Assembly: GCA_942492445.1 (NCBI GenBank)
Contig: CALOEW010000033.1
Span: 62,001-126,000 of the forward strand
Reading direction: 5' to 3'
Length of the DNA: 64,000 bases
From: NORP240 sp942492445
GTDB taxonomy: Bacteria; Pseudomonadota; Gammaproteobacteria; Pseudomonadales; Pseudohongiellaceae
Below are positions 25,342 to 33,237 of this stretch, in pieces. A model generated the notes under the pieces. The model made no database searches. It worked only from the letters and a program-made list of their open reading frames with translations, and was not told the origin of the DNA. Position 1 is the first letter of the stretch. Each line of letters starts with the position of its first letter. The position numbers and the translations under genes were made by a program.

Positions 25342-26010
25342 TCAGTGCCTCTCAAACACGGCGAGCTGTAATGAATGCAGTACCGCCGAGCGGCTGACTG
25401 AGCTGTGTAACTGGAAACCGCACTCGGCAAAATATTGACTCACCTGTGCCAGTGAATCCGGATACTGCTTCAGGGGCCTGCCGGTGAAACGCCGTCGGAT
25501 ACGCCGCTTGATTGCAGTCACTGATCGGGGCGAAAAATAGGAAATAACCACGAACCGGTTGCTGACCCGGCACAGTTCCCGGATGAGGTTTTCCTTGTCG
25601 CGGGTGTCCTGGAAATGGTGGAGTAGTCTGAAACAGACGCTGCAGTCGAACTGCCGGTCGGCAAAGTCCAGGGCCATGATGTTCCGGATTTCGAGTTGCG
25701 CCGACAGCCCGCGCTCGTCAAGGGCTTCTCTGCTCAGTTTGACCGCCGCTTCCCCAAGGTCCACTCCGGTGACCTGATATCCCCTTTGCGCCAGCCAGAC
25801 ACAGATTCTGCCGACACCACAAGGCGCGTCGAGTACCGACTTCACGGAGTTTTCCGGCAGCGATTCGAATGCTCGTTTCAGCAGTTGCATTTCCGAGCGA
25901 TGCTTGCCTGGCTTGCGGTGTGTATAGAGCCGGGCACTGACCTCGTCGGACTTGACGCGATCGCTGTTGGACAACACAGCGGGCGTCGCTGGGTTCTGGT
26001 CACTTTGCAT
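25342..26010 (-). CDS. Class I SAM-dependent methyltransferase
   Basis: The ATG at 26010 overlaps the end of the upstream gene (tATGcaaagTGA), suggesting coupling; a TTG 12 nt upstream is an alternative. The 222-residue product has motif I 'VLDAPCGVGR' (59-68), an acidic residue at the end of strand 2 (GVDLGE), 'DCSVCFRLLHHF' as motif IV, and a basic 'AIKRRIRRRF' loop. This is a ubiquinone/MT11-type small-molecule or lipid methyltransferase. Its pairing with a Kdo-kinase-like gene suggests lipopolysaccharide or a surface lipid as substrate, which is inference. Confidence 0.85.
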   Translation of the reverse strand: MQSDQNPATPAVLSNSDRVKSDEVSARLYTHRKPGKHRSEMQLLKRAFESLPENSVKSVLDAPCGVGRICVWLAQRGYQVTGVDLGEAAVKLSREALDERGLSAQLEIRNIMALDFADRQFDCSVCFRLLHHFQDTRDKENLIRELCRVSNRFVVISYFSPRSVTAIKRRIRRRFTGRPLKQYPDSLAQVSQYFAECGFQLHSSVSRSAVLHSLQLAVFERH

Positions 26011-26782
26011 AATACTGATCAATTGCCTTTTCCGTCAGTGCCGGATAGCAGCGACGGTGAGATTCCAACAGGCTTTCCACTGCATTCAATGGCAGATTGC
26101 CGGCCCTTTTCAAAAACTGGGCCAGGTCTCTTTTAATCGCTGACCTGACTGTCAGGCAGCGCCGCGACCTTTCGAAGTCTATCAGAAAAATTCTGCCATC
26201 GGTTTGATTGAGGTAAAGATGGTCCGGATAGAGAGCGCCATGGCTGATTCTATGTCTGTGCATATCAAGAATCATGCTGCCGGCGTGGTGAAGCAGTGGC
26301 TCAAGCCGGTGCCAGTCCGGGGCGCTGGCCTGCAACTCTTTCATCGATCGTGCGGGGACTTCTTCGGTGATCAGAATTCCCCGCAGATTGTCGCAGGATC
26401 GTTGAAAGCCGTAACCGACAACGTCGACCGCCGGCAGACCCAGACCGTAATTGCGCTCTATGGCCTTCAATTCAAACTGGTAGGTGAGGGCTCCGAAGGG
26501 CCTGAACCAGTCTCGTCGTACCTGGTTTTCCTGACGCTTCAGGAAGAACAGTCTGGGACCGCCTCTGGTGTCCAGGGGCAGCCTGGAAACCCCGCTCCAG
26601 CCACCGCGCCGTTCATTGATATCATCGACGTAGATTTCCGGCAGCTGCCAGAAATCTTCAAAGCAGGCGAAGCCATTGCGGTTGAAATCCTGTTTCAGTC
26701 CCGCCTGCAGATGAAATGCTGCCGGATCCGGAAAAATTCCGGCCGCGCTGTTCCTGACGCGTGTTGTGAAGGAGAAAGCCAT
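26000..26782 (-). CDS. Kdo/WaaP-family lipopolysaccharide kinase-like protein
   Basis: A 260-residue eukaryotic-like kinase fold of the Kdo/WaaP/InaA group. 'LFFLKRQENQVRRDWFRP' contains the ATP-binding Lys, 'GILITEEVPA' is the hinge, 'ISHGALYPDHLYL' is the catalytic loop and 'IFLIDFERSRR' replaces DFG. In this group the catalytic loop is HG-L-PxH-like; here Ala-Leu follows HG, and the Asp of PDH is the candidate base. It would phosphorylate a core heptose or Kdo at the inner membrane. It overlaps the methyltransferase start by 11 bp. Confidence 0.8.
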   Translation of the reverse strand: MAFSFTTRVRNSAAGIFPDPAAFHLQAGLKQDFNRNGFACFEDFWQLPEIYVDDINERRGGWSGVSRLPLDTRGGPRLFFLKRQENQVRRDWFRPFGALTYQFELKAIERNYGLGLPAVDVVGYGFQRSCDNLRGILITEEVPARSMKELQASAPDWHRLEPLLHHAGSMILDMHRHRISHGALYPDHLYLNQTDGRIFLIDFERSRRCLTVRSAIKRDLAQFLKRAGNLPLNAVESLLESHRRCYPALTEKAIDQYYAK

Positions 26783-26836
26783 TCAGGAACTCAGCCTGTT
26801 CAAGGATTGCATGATCACCCGCAGTGCATAGCAGTA

Positions 26837-26921
26837 CTTAATCAGAAATTCCTTAAGTAATGCTTAAGGAACGTTCTGATAAGTCCCGTAGAGCGTTGTG
26901 GTACCTAACCAGAGTCTCCTT
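26837..26921. repeat. Degenerate short palindromic repeats
   Basis: acttaatcagaaattcctta (26837-26856) looks like an isolated arm. 26865-26921 is a full but drifted copy: arms taaggaacgttctgataagt and taaccagagtctcctta around the loop gtagagcgttgt, the reverse complement of the loop at 40014-40025. It lies in the gap between the kinase and the beta-barrel gene. Confidence 0.55.
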
Positions 26922-27018
26922 ATACAACCTTATCCGGTTTCGGTTTGCCCGAAATGTACTTCGGCAGTTAACTGAACAGGGAAGGTAAGAATCCGGCAGA
27001 ACAGTCAGGACGGTAACA

Positions 27019-27777
27019 TCAGAATTCGAATTCCAGCAGAAACCGGTAGGTTGTATCCGGCGTGGTATTGTTGAGGGGAAACAGTACGCCGACCTCCCAG
27101 TAGAACTTACGGGCAATACCAAACCGCTCGACCCCCTGAAACACCGGGCCAGCGGCCGAGGTAAACTCATCTTTGTAATATTCCACAGAAGGTTCAAAGC
27201 GCTCCGAGAAGCGGTAACGCAGTTGCGCCGCCACATCAAAGTCCCATTCGTTTTCGATGTCGGAACCAAACTCGTATTCGGTGCCAAAGTTCAGCGTAGT
27301 GATCCAGAAAGGGGTAATCTCTTTTTCCATCAGGATTACCGCTGCAGCCTCGGTGATACTTTCGCTGCGCTCCCGCTCGTATTCGAACAGAACCCCCCAG
27401 TCAGCCCAGAATTCACCCTGCTCGGTGAGTTGAACCCGGGTTTCCAGCTCCCAGCCGTCCAGACGAAAATCGTCCTGAGGCGTTTCCTTGCCGATCAGGT
27501 AGGCTTCGACGAAAACCCGATCTGAAATCGCCCGGCCTATTGCGAATCGGTGCATGGCCACGCCGTCCTCCAGTGGATTGCCGTCAGTCTGAAGCACTGA
27601 GCGGTATTCGATCTCGGTTTCCAGAGGTTGGACATAAGGGTGGTACACCTTGTCTACGCCATTGTGCTGGAACGGGTTGTCCGCCCATGCCAGGGCCGGA
27701 GCCATGGCAACCACGCCCAGCGTCAGGCGCAGGGAGCGGGCAGACAGCGATTGTGTGAAAAATTTCAAGTCAGACAT
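27019..27777 (-). CDS. Secreted beta-barrel-like protein of the iron/copper unit
   Basis: The start at 27777 (MSDLKFFTQSLS) overlaps the end of the permease gene by 8 bp (ATGTCTGA), so it is translationally coupled. The 252-residue product has a signal peptide (to ALAWA, about 1-32). Its alternating strands are rich in aromatic and acidic residues ('ETEIEYRSVL', 'WADWGVLFEYERERS', 'YRFLLEFEF'), ending in Phe, as outer-membrane beta-barrels do. It could be an outer-membrane partner of the permease and cupredoxin. No named family is assigned. Confidence 0.72.
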   Translation of the reverse strand: MSDLKFFTQSLSARSLRLTLGVVAMAPALAWADNPFQHNGVDKVYHPYVQPLETEIEYRSVLQTDGNPLEDGVAMHRFAIGRAISDRVFVEAYLIGKETPQDDFRLDGWELETRVQLTEQGEFWADWGVLFEYERERSESITEAAAVILMEKEITPFWITTLNFGTEYEFGSDIENEWDFDVAAQLRYRFSERFEPSVEYYKDEFTSAAGPVFQGVERFGIARKFYWEVGVLFPLNNTTPDTTYRFLLEFEF

Positions 27778-28603
27778 AGGTTGCCGAATTTTTCCCGCCG
27801 GTGCCGACAAGTCGGCTTACCAGCAGCATCCCCAGCAGTATCAGAGTTATCGTGGCCAGATAGAGGCCAACCTGCAGAGGTGTCGGAGTCGCTTCGTAGG
27901 AAAACAGAGCGAACAGCAGTTCGCCGATAACAGAATTTTCCGGGATCACGGTTGAGGTGTCCCAGAGTGGATTCTGTGACGGAAGTTTGTCAGCCTGTAT
28001 CAGATAGTTGACTCCCTGCAGGACCATGCCGGCACTGACGGGAACCAGAATAATACTGCTTACCAGGAGGCTCAGGCGCCGCTCCAGGGTGCTGACCGCG
28101 TAATAGATAAGGGCACCCATGCTCAGGCCTATACCGGTGCCGAGGGCGCCACCGATCAGAATCGGCTGCAAGGGTTCCGCGGAAAGCAGATAACCGGAGA
28201 TGTAGATGTAGATTTCGGCAACTTCCCGGGTTATCGCCAATCCGATGCTGCCACATAATGTGACAATGCCGATCCAGAGAGGGAAGAGCGGCGTGGCAGG
28301 CCTGACCTGACCGACGAGGAACAGATTGAACAGCCCAAGGCACAGGCATGCGCCGAACAAACTCACGGCATTGGTCAACTCCTGCCCGACTCCGTCAAAG
28401 GCATCGGTGATCGCATCGAAGAACAGGGCATAGATTCCCGCACCTGCGAGGCCGATAAGAATCGCTGCCACTACCCAGCGGCGATTCATACCGATGCTTC
28501 CCGTGGCGGCCATCAGCAGGCTGATGATTAGCATCGCCTCGACCACTTCACCTAAAATGATAATCAGCGCACTGGTCATGTTGGCTGGTTGTTCCGGAGT
28601 CAA
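27770..28603 (-). CDS. FTR1-family iron permease
   Basis: A 277-residue inner-membrane protein with seven predicted helices. The two Glu-rich iron motifs of the FTR1/EfeU family are seen as 'LGEVVEAML' (Glu19, Glu22) and 'TREVAEIYIY'. It moves iron across the inner membrane, often with a cupredoxin-containing partner that oxidises or delivers it. The TTG start overlaps the previous stop (gaTTGA); an ATG at 28579 is the alternative. The neighbours (cupredoxin before, barrel after) resemble Efe- or Ftr-type uptake systems without EfeB or a 4Fe-4S polyferredoxin. Confidence 0.85.
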   Translation of the reverse strand: MTPEQPANMTSALIIILGEVVEAMLIISLLMAATGSIGMNRRWVVAAILIGLAGAGIYALFFDAITDAFDGVGQELTNAVSLFGACLCLGLFNLFLVGQVRPATPLFPLWIGIVTLCGSIGLAITREVAEIYIYISGYLLSAEPLQPILIGGALGTGIGLSMGALIYYAVSTLERRLSLLVSSIILVPVSAGMVLQGVNYLIQADKLPSQNPLWDTSTVIPENSVIGELLFALFSYEATPTPLQVGLYLATITLILLGMLLVSRLVGTGGKNSATYV

Positions 28604-28944
28604 TCCTCGTCCACTACGATAATTTTCCCCTGGGCTGTTTTCGGATAAAACTCGCCAAAGAACGGGTACTCACCCGCTTGCAGGGGGCCTATGAAAACCG
28701 TGCCGGAGCGTCCTCCACGAATGACTTTTTCCCGATTCAATTCGTAACTTTCGAATTCTTCGGCCGTCTCATCAGTATTCACGATTCGCAGCTTGATTTT
28801 CATGCCACTGGGAATTGTCAGTTCCGAGGGATAAAAAAGGTGGTCTCGTATTTCGATGACGTATTCGGGGGTCGCTGCCTTTGAATAACCGGCTGCTATT
28901 AAAAACAGGACAGCCAGTGCAGGGGCCGGGTATCTGCGGTTCAC
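28600..28944 (-). CDS. Periplasmic cupredoxin-domain protein
   Basis: A 114-residue protein with a signal peptide (1-23, ending YSKAA) and a single cupredoxin-like fold ('YPSELTIPSGMKIKLRIVN…AGEYPFFGEFYPKTAQGKIIV'). It matches the EfeO-type cupredoxin_1 pattern. The Cys-His-Met type 1 copper set is not visible: no Cys is present in the mature part, and only His34 is available. It may therefore bind iron or copper through acidic residues, as the EfeO cupredoxin is thought to. It overlaps the permease by 4 bp. Confidence 0.82.
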   Translation of the reverse strand: MNRRYPAPALAVLFLIAAGYSKAATPEYVIEIRDHLFYPSELTIPSGMKIKLRIVNTDETAEEFESYELNREKVIRGGRSGTVFIGPLQAGEYPFFGEFYPKTAQGKIIVVDED

Positions 28945-28945
28945 T

Positions 28946-30316
28946 CTAAGGATCCTGTACAGGTGTCTGAAAAACTACTGTAACACAAAGTCCGGGCCCT
29001 GAATCCGGGCTTGACAGCGTCATGCTTGCCCGGTGCAGGTCCACGATGTGCTTGACGATTGCCAGGCCAAGTCCACAACCCGGTTGATCACTGGCGTGAC
29101 GATCCTGGCCGGAGCGATAAAACCTTTCCAGAGCGCGTTCCTGCTCCTGTTCTGGAATGCCGGGGCCGTTGTCGCTTACCTTGAGAAGCACGCCGTCAGT
29201 TTCGCTGCTGACCTTGACTGAGATTCTGCCGTCGGCCTGTGTGTACTTGGAGGCATTGCTGAGCAGGTTCTTCAACAGGGTACTGACGGCAAACCTGTCA
29301 CCTTGAATCAAAGCTCTGTCACCCAGCAATTCAAGAGTCTGATTCTTGTTCATGAACTGTTCATAGGAATCGCTGACTACCTCCCGGCACAAATCGTACA
29401 GGTCCAGCTTCTCGAATTGTGCCATGTACAGGTCCGGCGAAGTTTTATTCAGATCAAGTATCTGCTCAACAAGGTGCCCCATTCGATCAATACCAACTTT
29501 GAGCTGCTGTACTGAAGCCGGTGGGTTCTGCGACTCTTCCAGCAGATTATGGACCTGGACCTTGAGGACGCTGATGGGGGTGCGCAGTTCATGTGCCGCG
29601 TCGGCTGCAAAGCGTTTCTCCCGCTCGAAAGAAGCTTTCAGTCGGGCCAGCAATTCGTTGGTGGATTTCTGCAACGGGGCCAGTTCCCGCGGTGACGCTT
29701 CAAGGGATACCGGGGACAGGTCCGTGGCTTCCTTGCGCTGCAATTCCCTCGCCAGTCGCGTAACCGGTTTTAGGCCCATTCCGATCAACAGCCAGACGAT
29801 GAAGCCGGCCAGCGGAATGCTCAGGACTATGGGCAGTACTGATTGCAGTACCACCTGCTCTGCCAGCGTATACCTGATATCGTACCGTTGTGCAGTGATG
29901 ATCCAGCGTTGATTGACTGTATCCCGGTAGGTCAATGTGTGCCAGCGATACCCATCGAAATTGACATCCCGGTATCCCGGTTCGAGGGTGGCCACGGCGG
30001 CTATCGCCTCGGTGTTGAAATTGAACGTCAGGTTTCCCTCGCCGTCGATGACCTGAATTACCAGGGTGGACTGAAATTCCGGAGAGTTATCCATCTGCGG
30101 ATTGAAATTGAAATGGGGTGGAACCGTCTTTTCACCGGAACTGTTTCCCGCGGGCAGAGTGGCACTGATCAGCAACGCATATTCCAGCAGCTGCTCGTTG
30201 AACAGGATCTCCGCTTCCTCCATGCTTTGGCGATACCCCCGCACCGACGACAGGAAATTGACCAGCGTAATGATGGAGATGATGGTCAGAGTCAGGAACA
30301 GGCGAATGGATCGCAT
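28946..30316 (-). CDS. Sensor histidine kinase, QseC-like
   Basis: A 456-residue membrane kinase. It has an N-terminal helix (5-24), a periplasmic 2CSK-type sensor (about 30-155), a second helix (160-182), HAMP, then the H-box FAADAAHELRTPISV (His242), the N-box 'LLKNLLSNASKY' and the G-boxes 'VSDNGPGIP' and 'GCGLGLAIV'. It phosphorylates the regulator encoded 6 bp upstream. Its tight link to the cupredoxin and permease genes (1 bp gap) suggests metal-responsive control, as with PmrB or QseC. Confidence 0.92.
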   Translation of the reverse strand: MRSIRLFLTLTIISIITLVNFLSSVRGYRQSMEEAEILFNEQLLEYALLISATLPAGNSSGEKTVPPHFNFNPQMDNSPEFQSTLVIQVIDGEGNLTFNFNTEAIAAVATLEPGYRDVNFDGYRWHTLTYRDTVNQRWIITAQRYDIRYTLAEQVVLQSVLPIVLSIPLAGFIVWLLIGMGLKPVTRLARELQRKEATDLSPVSLEASPRELAPLQKSTNELLARLKASFEREKRFAADAAHELRTPISVLKVQVHNLLEESQNPPASVQQLKVGIDRMGHLVEQILDLNKTSPDLYMAQFEKLDLYDLCREVVSDSYEQFMNKNQTLELLGDRALIQGDRFAVSTLLKNLLSNASKYTQADGRISVKVSSETDGVLLKVSDNGPGIPEQEQERALERFYRSGQDRHASDQPGCGLGLAIVKHIVDLHRASMTLSSPDSGPGLCVTVVFQTPVQDP

Positions 30317-30322
30317 CGGCTC

Positions 30323-31000
30323 TCAGTGGGAGGGCTCCGGCTTGGGAGTTCTGATGATATAACCGACGCCGCGAACTGTCTGGATAAAACCGGCAGGCAG
30401 TTTCTTGCGCAGGTGGTGAATATGCACTTCCACTGCGTTGCTGCTGACTTCCTCACCCCAATTGTAAAGCTTGTTCTCCAGGGATTCCCGGGTCTGGATT
30501 TTATTGCCGCTTTCCATCAACGCCTTTAAAACCATGTACTCCCGCCTGGCAATGTCCACAGGAACGCCGTCCACCTGGAGCTGATGGGTATGGGTGTCCA
30601 GATTGACACTGCCAAGGGTGATGATGGCACTGGAGGTCTTGCTCAGGCGTCGTTCCAGTGCGCGCAGTCGGGCCAGCAGTTCGTCGGTGTCGAAGGGTTT
30701 GGGCAGGTAATCGTCGGCGCCGCTGTCCAGGCCCGTAACCCGGTCTTCTATGGAATCCCTGGCCGTCAGGATAAGCACTGGGTTGGAAAACCCCTGGCTG
30801 CGAAACTTGCGCAGTACTTCGATACCGTCCATGTCCGGCAGGCCCAGGTCCAGAATCACGATGTCTGGAGGTGTGGTTCTGGCAACCAGCAGCGCATCCT
30901 TGCCATTGCTTACCCGATTGATGGCAAAGTTGTGGCGTTTCAGGGCCACCAAAACGGCTTCCGCGAGGAGATTGTCATCTTCTACCAACAGTACTTGCAT
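30323..31000 (-). CDS. OmpR/PhoB-family response regulator
   Basis: A 225-residue protein with a receiver domain (acidic EDD at 7-9, phosphoacceptor Asp51 in VILDLGLPDMDG, Lys in the 'YLPKPF' segment) and a winged-helix DNA-binding domain (about 128-220, 'SNAVEVHIHHLRKKL'). It pairs with the histidine kinase directly downstream. Its likely targets are its own operon and the metal-uptake genes, inferred from position. Confidence 0.94.
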   Translation of the reverse strand: MQVLLVEDDNLLAEAVLVALKRHNFAINRVSNGKDALLVARTTPPDIVILDLGLPDMDGIEVLRKFRSQGFSNPVLILTARDSIEDRVTGLDSGADDYLPKPFDTDELLARLRALERRLSKTSSAIITLGSVNLDTHTHQLQVDGVPVDIARREYMVLKALMESGNKIQTRESLENKLYNWGEEVSSNAVEVHIHHLRKKLPAGFIQTVRGVGYIIRTPKPEPSH

Positions 31001-31051
31001 GATGTTGATGATAGACCCTGGAGCTGTTTAGGAAAAGCTGGCCGAGCGGGT

Positions 31052-31690
31052 TTATTCCAGAGCGGCGAGCGCTTTTTCGATGTCCTGGTGGCGGCCCTGG
31101 TCTGCCAGTTCCCGTCCAGGCCGCGCCGGCGCCGACTGTGCCTTCAGGTAATACGCCCTGGCAGTATCGTATTCCTTCTGATTGCGTTTGAACTCAGCAT
31201 AGAAGTAGTTGGTGTCGATGCCATCAGGATTGATTTCCAGTGCTCGGGCCAACAGTTCTTCCGCCTTGTCGTCATTGCCAAAACCGACGGGCCAGCCGGG
31301 AACGCTGTAATACAGGGTGCCGAGGCTGGTATACGCCGAGCCGTTCATGGCATCGGCATCGATGTCCATGGCTTTCTCAAGGTCTCGACGGGCTGCCTTG
31401 GCCAGCGACAGGGCGCCAAGGCCGCCCCTGGCACCGGCATAGGTGGATTTGATGATTCCACTCCAGATCCAGGCTTCGGCTGAATCGGGAAGCCGGCCGG
31501 TCACCTCTTCAGCCCGACTGACCAGGATTTCAAAGGCTTCCTGCTGTGCCTCGCCGGACAACTGGTAATTGATTTCGGCCCAACGCTTCTGCAGCCCTAT
31601 CACATCGGCATTGGTCTGTGCGGCCGCGTAGCCGCTGAAGAACAGTGTCGACAACAGTGCGAAAAACAAGGAGTGTGGTAGTGATTTCAT
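31052..31690 (-). CDS. Secreted TPR-repeat protein
   Basis: A 212-residue protein with a signal peptide (1-25, ending YAAAQ) and TPR-like helical pairs. One centres on 'ALSLAKAARRDLEKAMDID' and another on 'AEELLARALEINPDGIDTNYF', with a third near 170-205. It would act as a periplasmic scaffold. A ggagg lies before the ATG. It sits between the SDR gene (29 bp) and the response regulator (51 bp), joining the two halves of this gene run. Confidence 0.82.
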   Translation of the reverse strand: MKSLPHSLFFALLSTLFFSGYAAAQTNADVIGLQKRWAEINYQLSGEAQQEAFEILVSRAEEVTGRLPDSAEAWIWSGIIKSTYAGARGGLGALSLAKAARRDLEKAMDIDADAMNGSAYTSLGTLYYSVPGWPVGFGNDDKAEELLARALEINPDGIDTNYFYAEFKRNQKEYDTARAYYLKAQSAPARPGRELADQGRHQDIEKALAALE

Positions 31691-31718
31691 AAGTTGTTAC
31701 CTCCGCAAGGTAAGTGCA

Positions 31719-32567
31719 TCAGTTGGCCGTCGGTTTTTCGACGGGTCGCGGCTGGGAGGAAGCGAATTCCTCTCGGGCAGCAGATTCGATCAGAGTCAGG
31801 TTTTTGAAAAAACTACGATCAACGAGGCGGGGAAAAAGCGCATTGATCTTGACGAAAAGCTTTTCCGGCCAACCAACGCAGTACTCACCGAAGCGATCGG
31901 AACCGATACGTTTCACCAGCAACCTGGCAACGTGTTCGGGGGAATCGGACTTATTGCCGAGTTTTTCGTTCAGCGCATTGACGGCCGGCGAATTCATCCC
32001 GGTTCTGACTACCCGGGGATTGAGATGCAGCACCTTGATCCGGCTATCGGCCAGTTCCCGGCGCAGTGTTTCACTAAAGCGGGCCAAACCCGATTTGCTG
32101 GCGCAATAGGCACCGTAGCCGGGATTGCCGATGGCACCCAGTACCGAGCCGATGTTGACGATTATCGCTTCATTGCGGGCTTTCAATTGCGGTAACAGCC
32201 TGGCTGTCAGCATCACCGGGGCTACCAGGTTGACCATGAACAGCCTGGCCGTGGCCTGGTAGTCGTGTTGTTCCAGCATGGCGAAGCGATTCAGTCCGGC
32301 ACTGTTGACCAGCCCGTCGATACCGCTGGGCAGCTCCTGACAGAACTGCACCAGTTCGTCGATTCCCTGTTCCCGGCTCAAATCCAGATCGAGGGGGAAA
32401 TGGCTTGTTTTGCCGTTGCCCAGATCCCGAGCCAGGTCTTCCAGTACATTCTGACCGATTCCCACCAGCACCAGCCTGGCACCGGCACTGGCCAATTGCC
32501 GGGCAATCGCCTGGCCCAGGCCGCCATTGGCGCCGGTCAGAACCACGGTTTTGCCATCCAGATTCAT
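31719..32567 (-). CDS. Short-chain dehydrogenase/reductase
   Basis: A 282-residue classical SDR. The NAD(P) motif is TGANGGLG (11-18), with NSAG at 88-91 and the catalytic Ser141, Tyr154 and Lys158 (YGAYCASK). The extended C-terminus (230-282, 'LFVKINALFPRLVDRSFFKNL') resembles SDRs that act on lipid-like or membrane-associated substrates. It would oxidise or reduce an intermediate of the pathway encoded by the four-gene unit with the ligase and diiron protein. Its start lies 5 bp from the preceding stop, behind gaggtg. Confidence 0.9.
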   Translation of the reverse strand: MNLDGKTVVLTGANGGLGQAIARQLASAGARLVLVGIGQNVLEDLARDLGNGKTSHFPLDLDLSREQGIDELVQFCQELPSGIDGLVNSAGLNRFAMLEQHDYQATARLFMVNLVAPVMLTARLLPQLKARNEAIIVNIGSVLGAIGNPGYGAYCASKSGLARFSETLRRELADSRIKVLHLNPRVVRTGMNSPAVNALNEKLGNKSDSPEHVARLLVKRIGSDRFGEYCVGWPEKLFVKINALFPRLVDRSFFKNLTLIESAAREEFASSQPRPVEKPTAN

Positions 32568-32571
32568 TTTT

Positions 32572-33237
32572 TCACCTCGCTTGACCCACGCCGTTCCTTA
32601 TACTTTCAAAGACGCCGCGATACAGTCGATAAAATGTCCGAGCGGAGTGAATGATCAGCTTCTGATCCTCCGGGTTTTCAAAGCGGTTAATCAGATTTTC
32701 CAGGAACTTGATGTGCTCCTGGTCGAGACTGCCGTGGGAGCGCAGGTAACTGAATGCACGCTCCGGCAGATTGAGCACGCTTTTTATGCGATCGGCGGCC
32801 GAATCAGCGAGATTGACACTGGTCCCTTCCAACACCAGCACCATACCGAAAAACCCCACCGGATTTATCCGGTTTACCAGGTCATAGGCGTAGGCAACCA
32901 TCACTTCGGTTTCGAAGTTCGGAGCGCTGCTGCGTACTGTTTCCTTGTCGTATCCACAGGCGGCGATGTCATTGAGGATCCATTCCTGATGGCCGATTTC
33001 CTCCTCGATATACTCGGCAACTGCGGCACGTAACCATTCCTTGTCGTCTCCAAGCCGTGCGCCCACCGACATCAACAACGGAACCGTGTGCTTGACATGG
33101 TGGAACGCCTGGCCCAGAAATCCGACATAGTCCTGCAAGTCGATGTTGCCACTGAATGTCCGGCGGATCATCTCGGTGCCGGTCAGGGACTGACGATCCC
33201 TTTCAGTCGCGGTTTGCAGCAGTTGATAAAAACTCAT
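32572..33237 (-). CDS. Heme-oxygenase-like diiron protein (iron-containing redox enzyme family)
   Basis: A 221-residue all-helical protein of the TenA/PqqC/heme-oxygenase-like fold. Likely metal ligands are in EEEIGHQEW (Glu80, His83), Glu137 in VLVLEGTS, and His168, Asp172 and His175 in the HGSLDQEHIKF segment. These are the positions used by heme-oxygenase-like diiron oxidases such as UndA and BesC. It could oxidatively modify the acyl chain activated by the neighbouring ligase. The start overlaps the ligase stop (TATGA). It is sometimes annotated as a TenA-family regulator, which the metal ligands argue against. Confidence 0.85.
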   Translation of the reverse strand: MSFYQLLQTATERDRQSLTGTEMIRRTFSGNIDLQDYVGFLGQAFHHVKHTVPLLMSVGARLGDDKEWLRAAVAEYIEEEIGHQEWILNDIAACGYDKETVRSSAPNFETEVMVAYAYDLVNRINPVGFFGMVLVLEGTSVNLADSAADRIKSVLNLPERAFSYLRSHGSLDQEHIKFLENLINRFENPEDQKLIIHSARTFYRLYRGVFESIRNGVGQAR

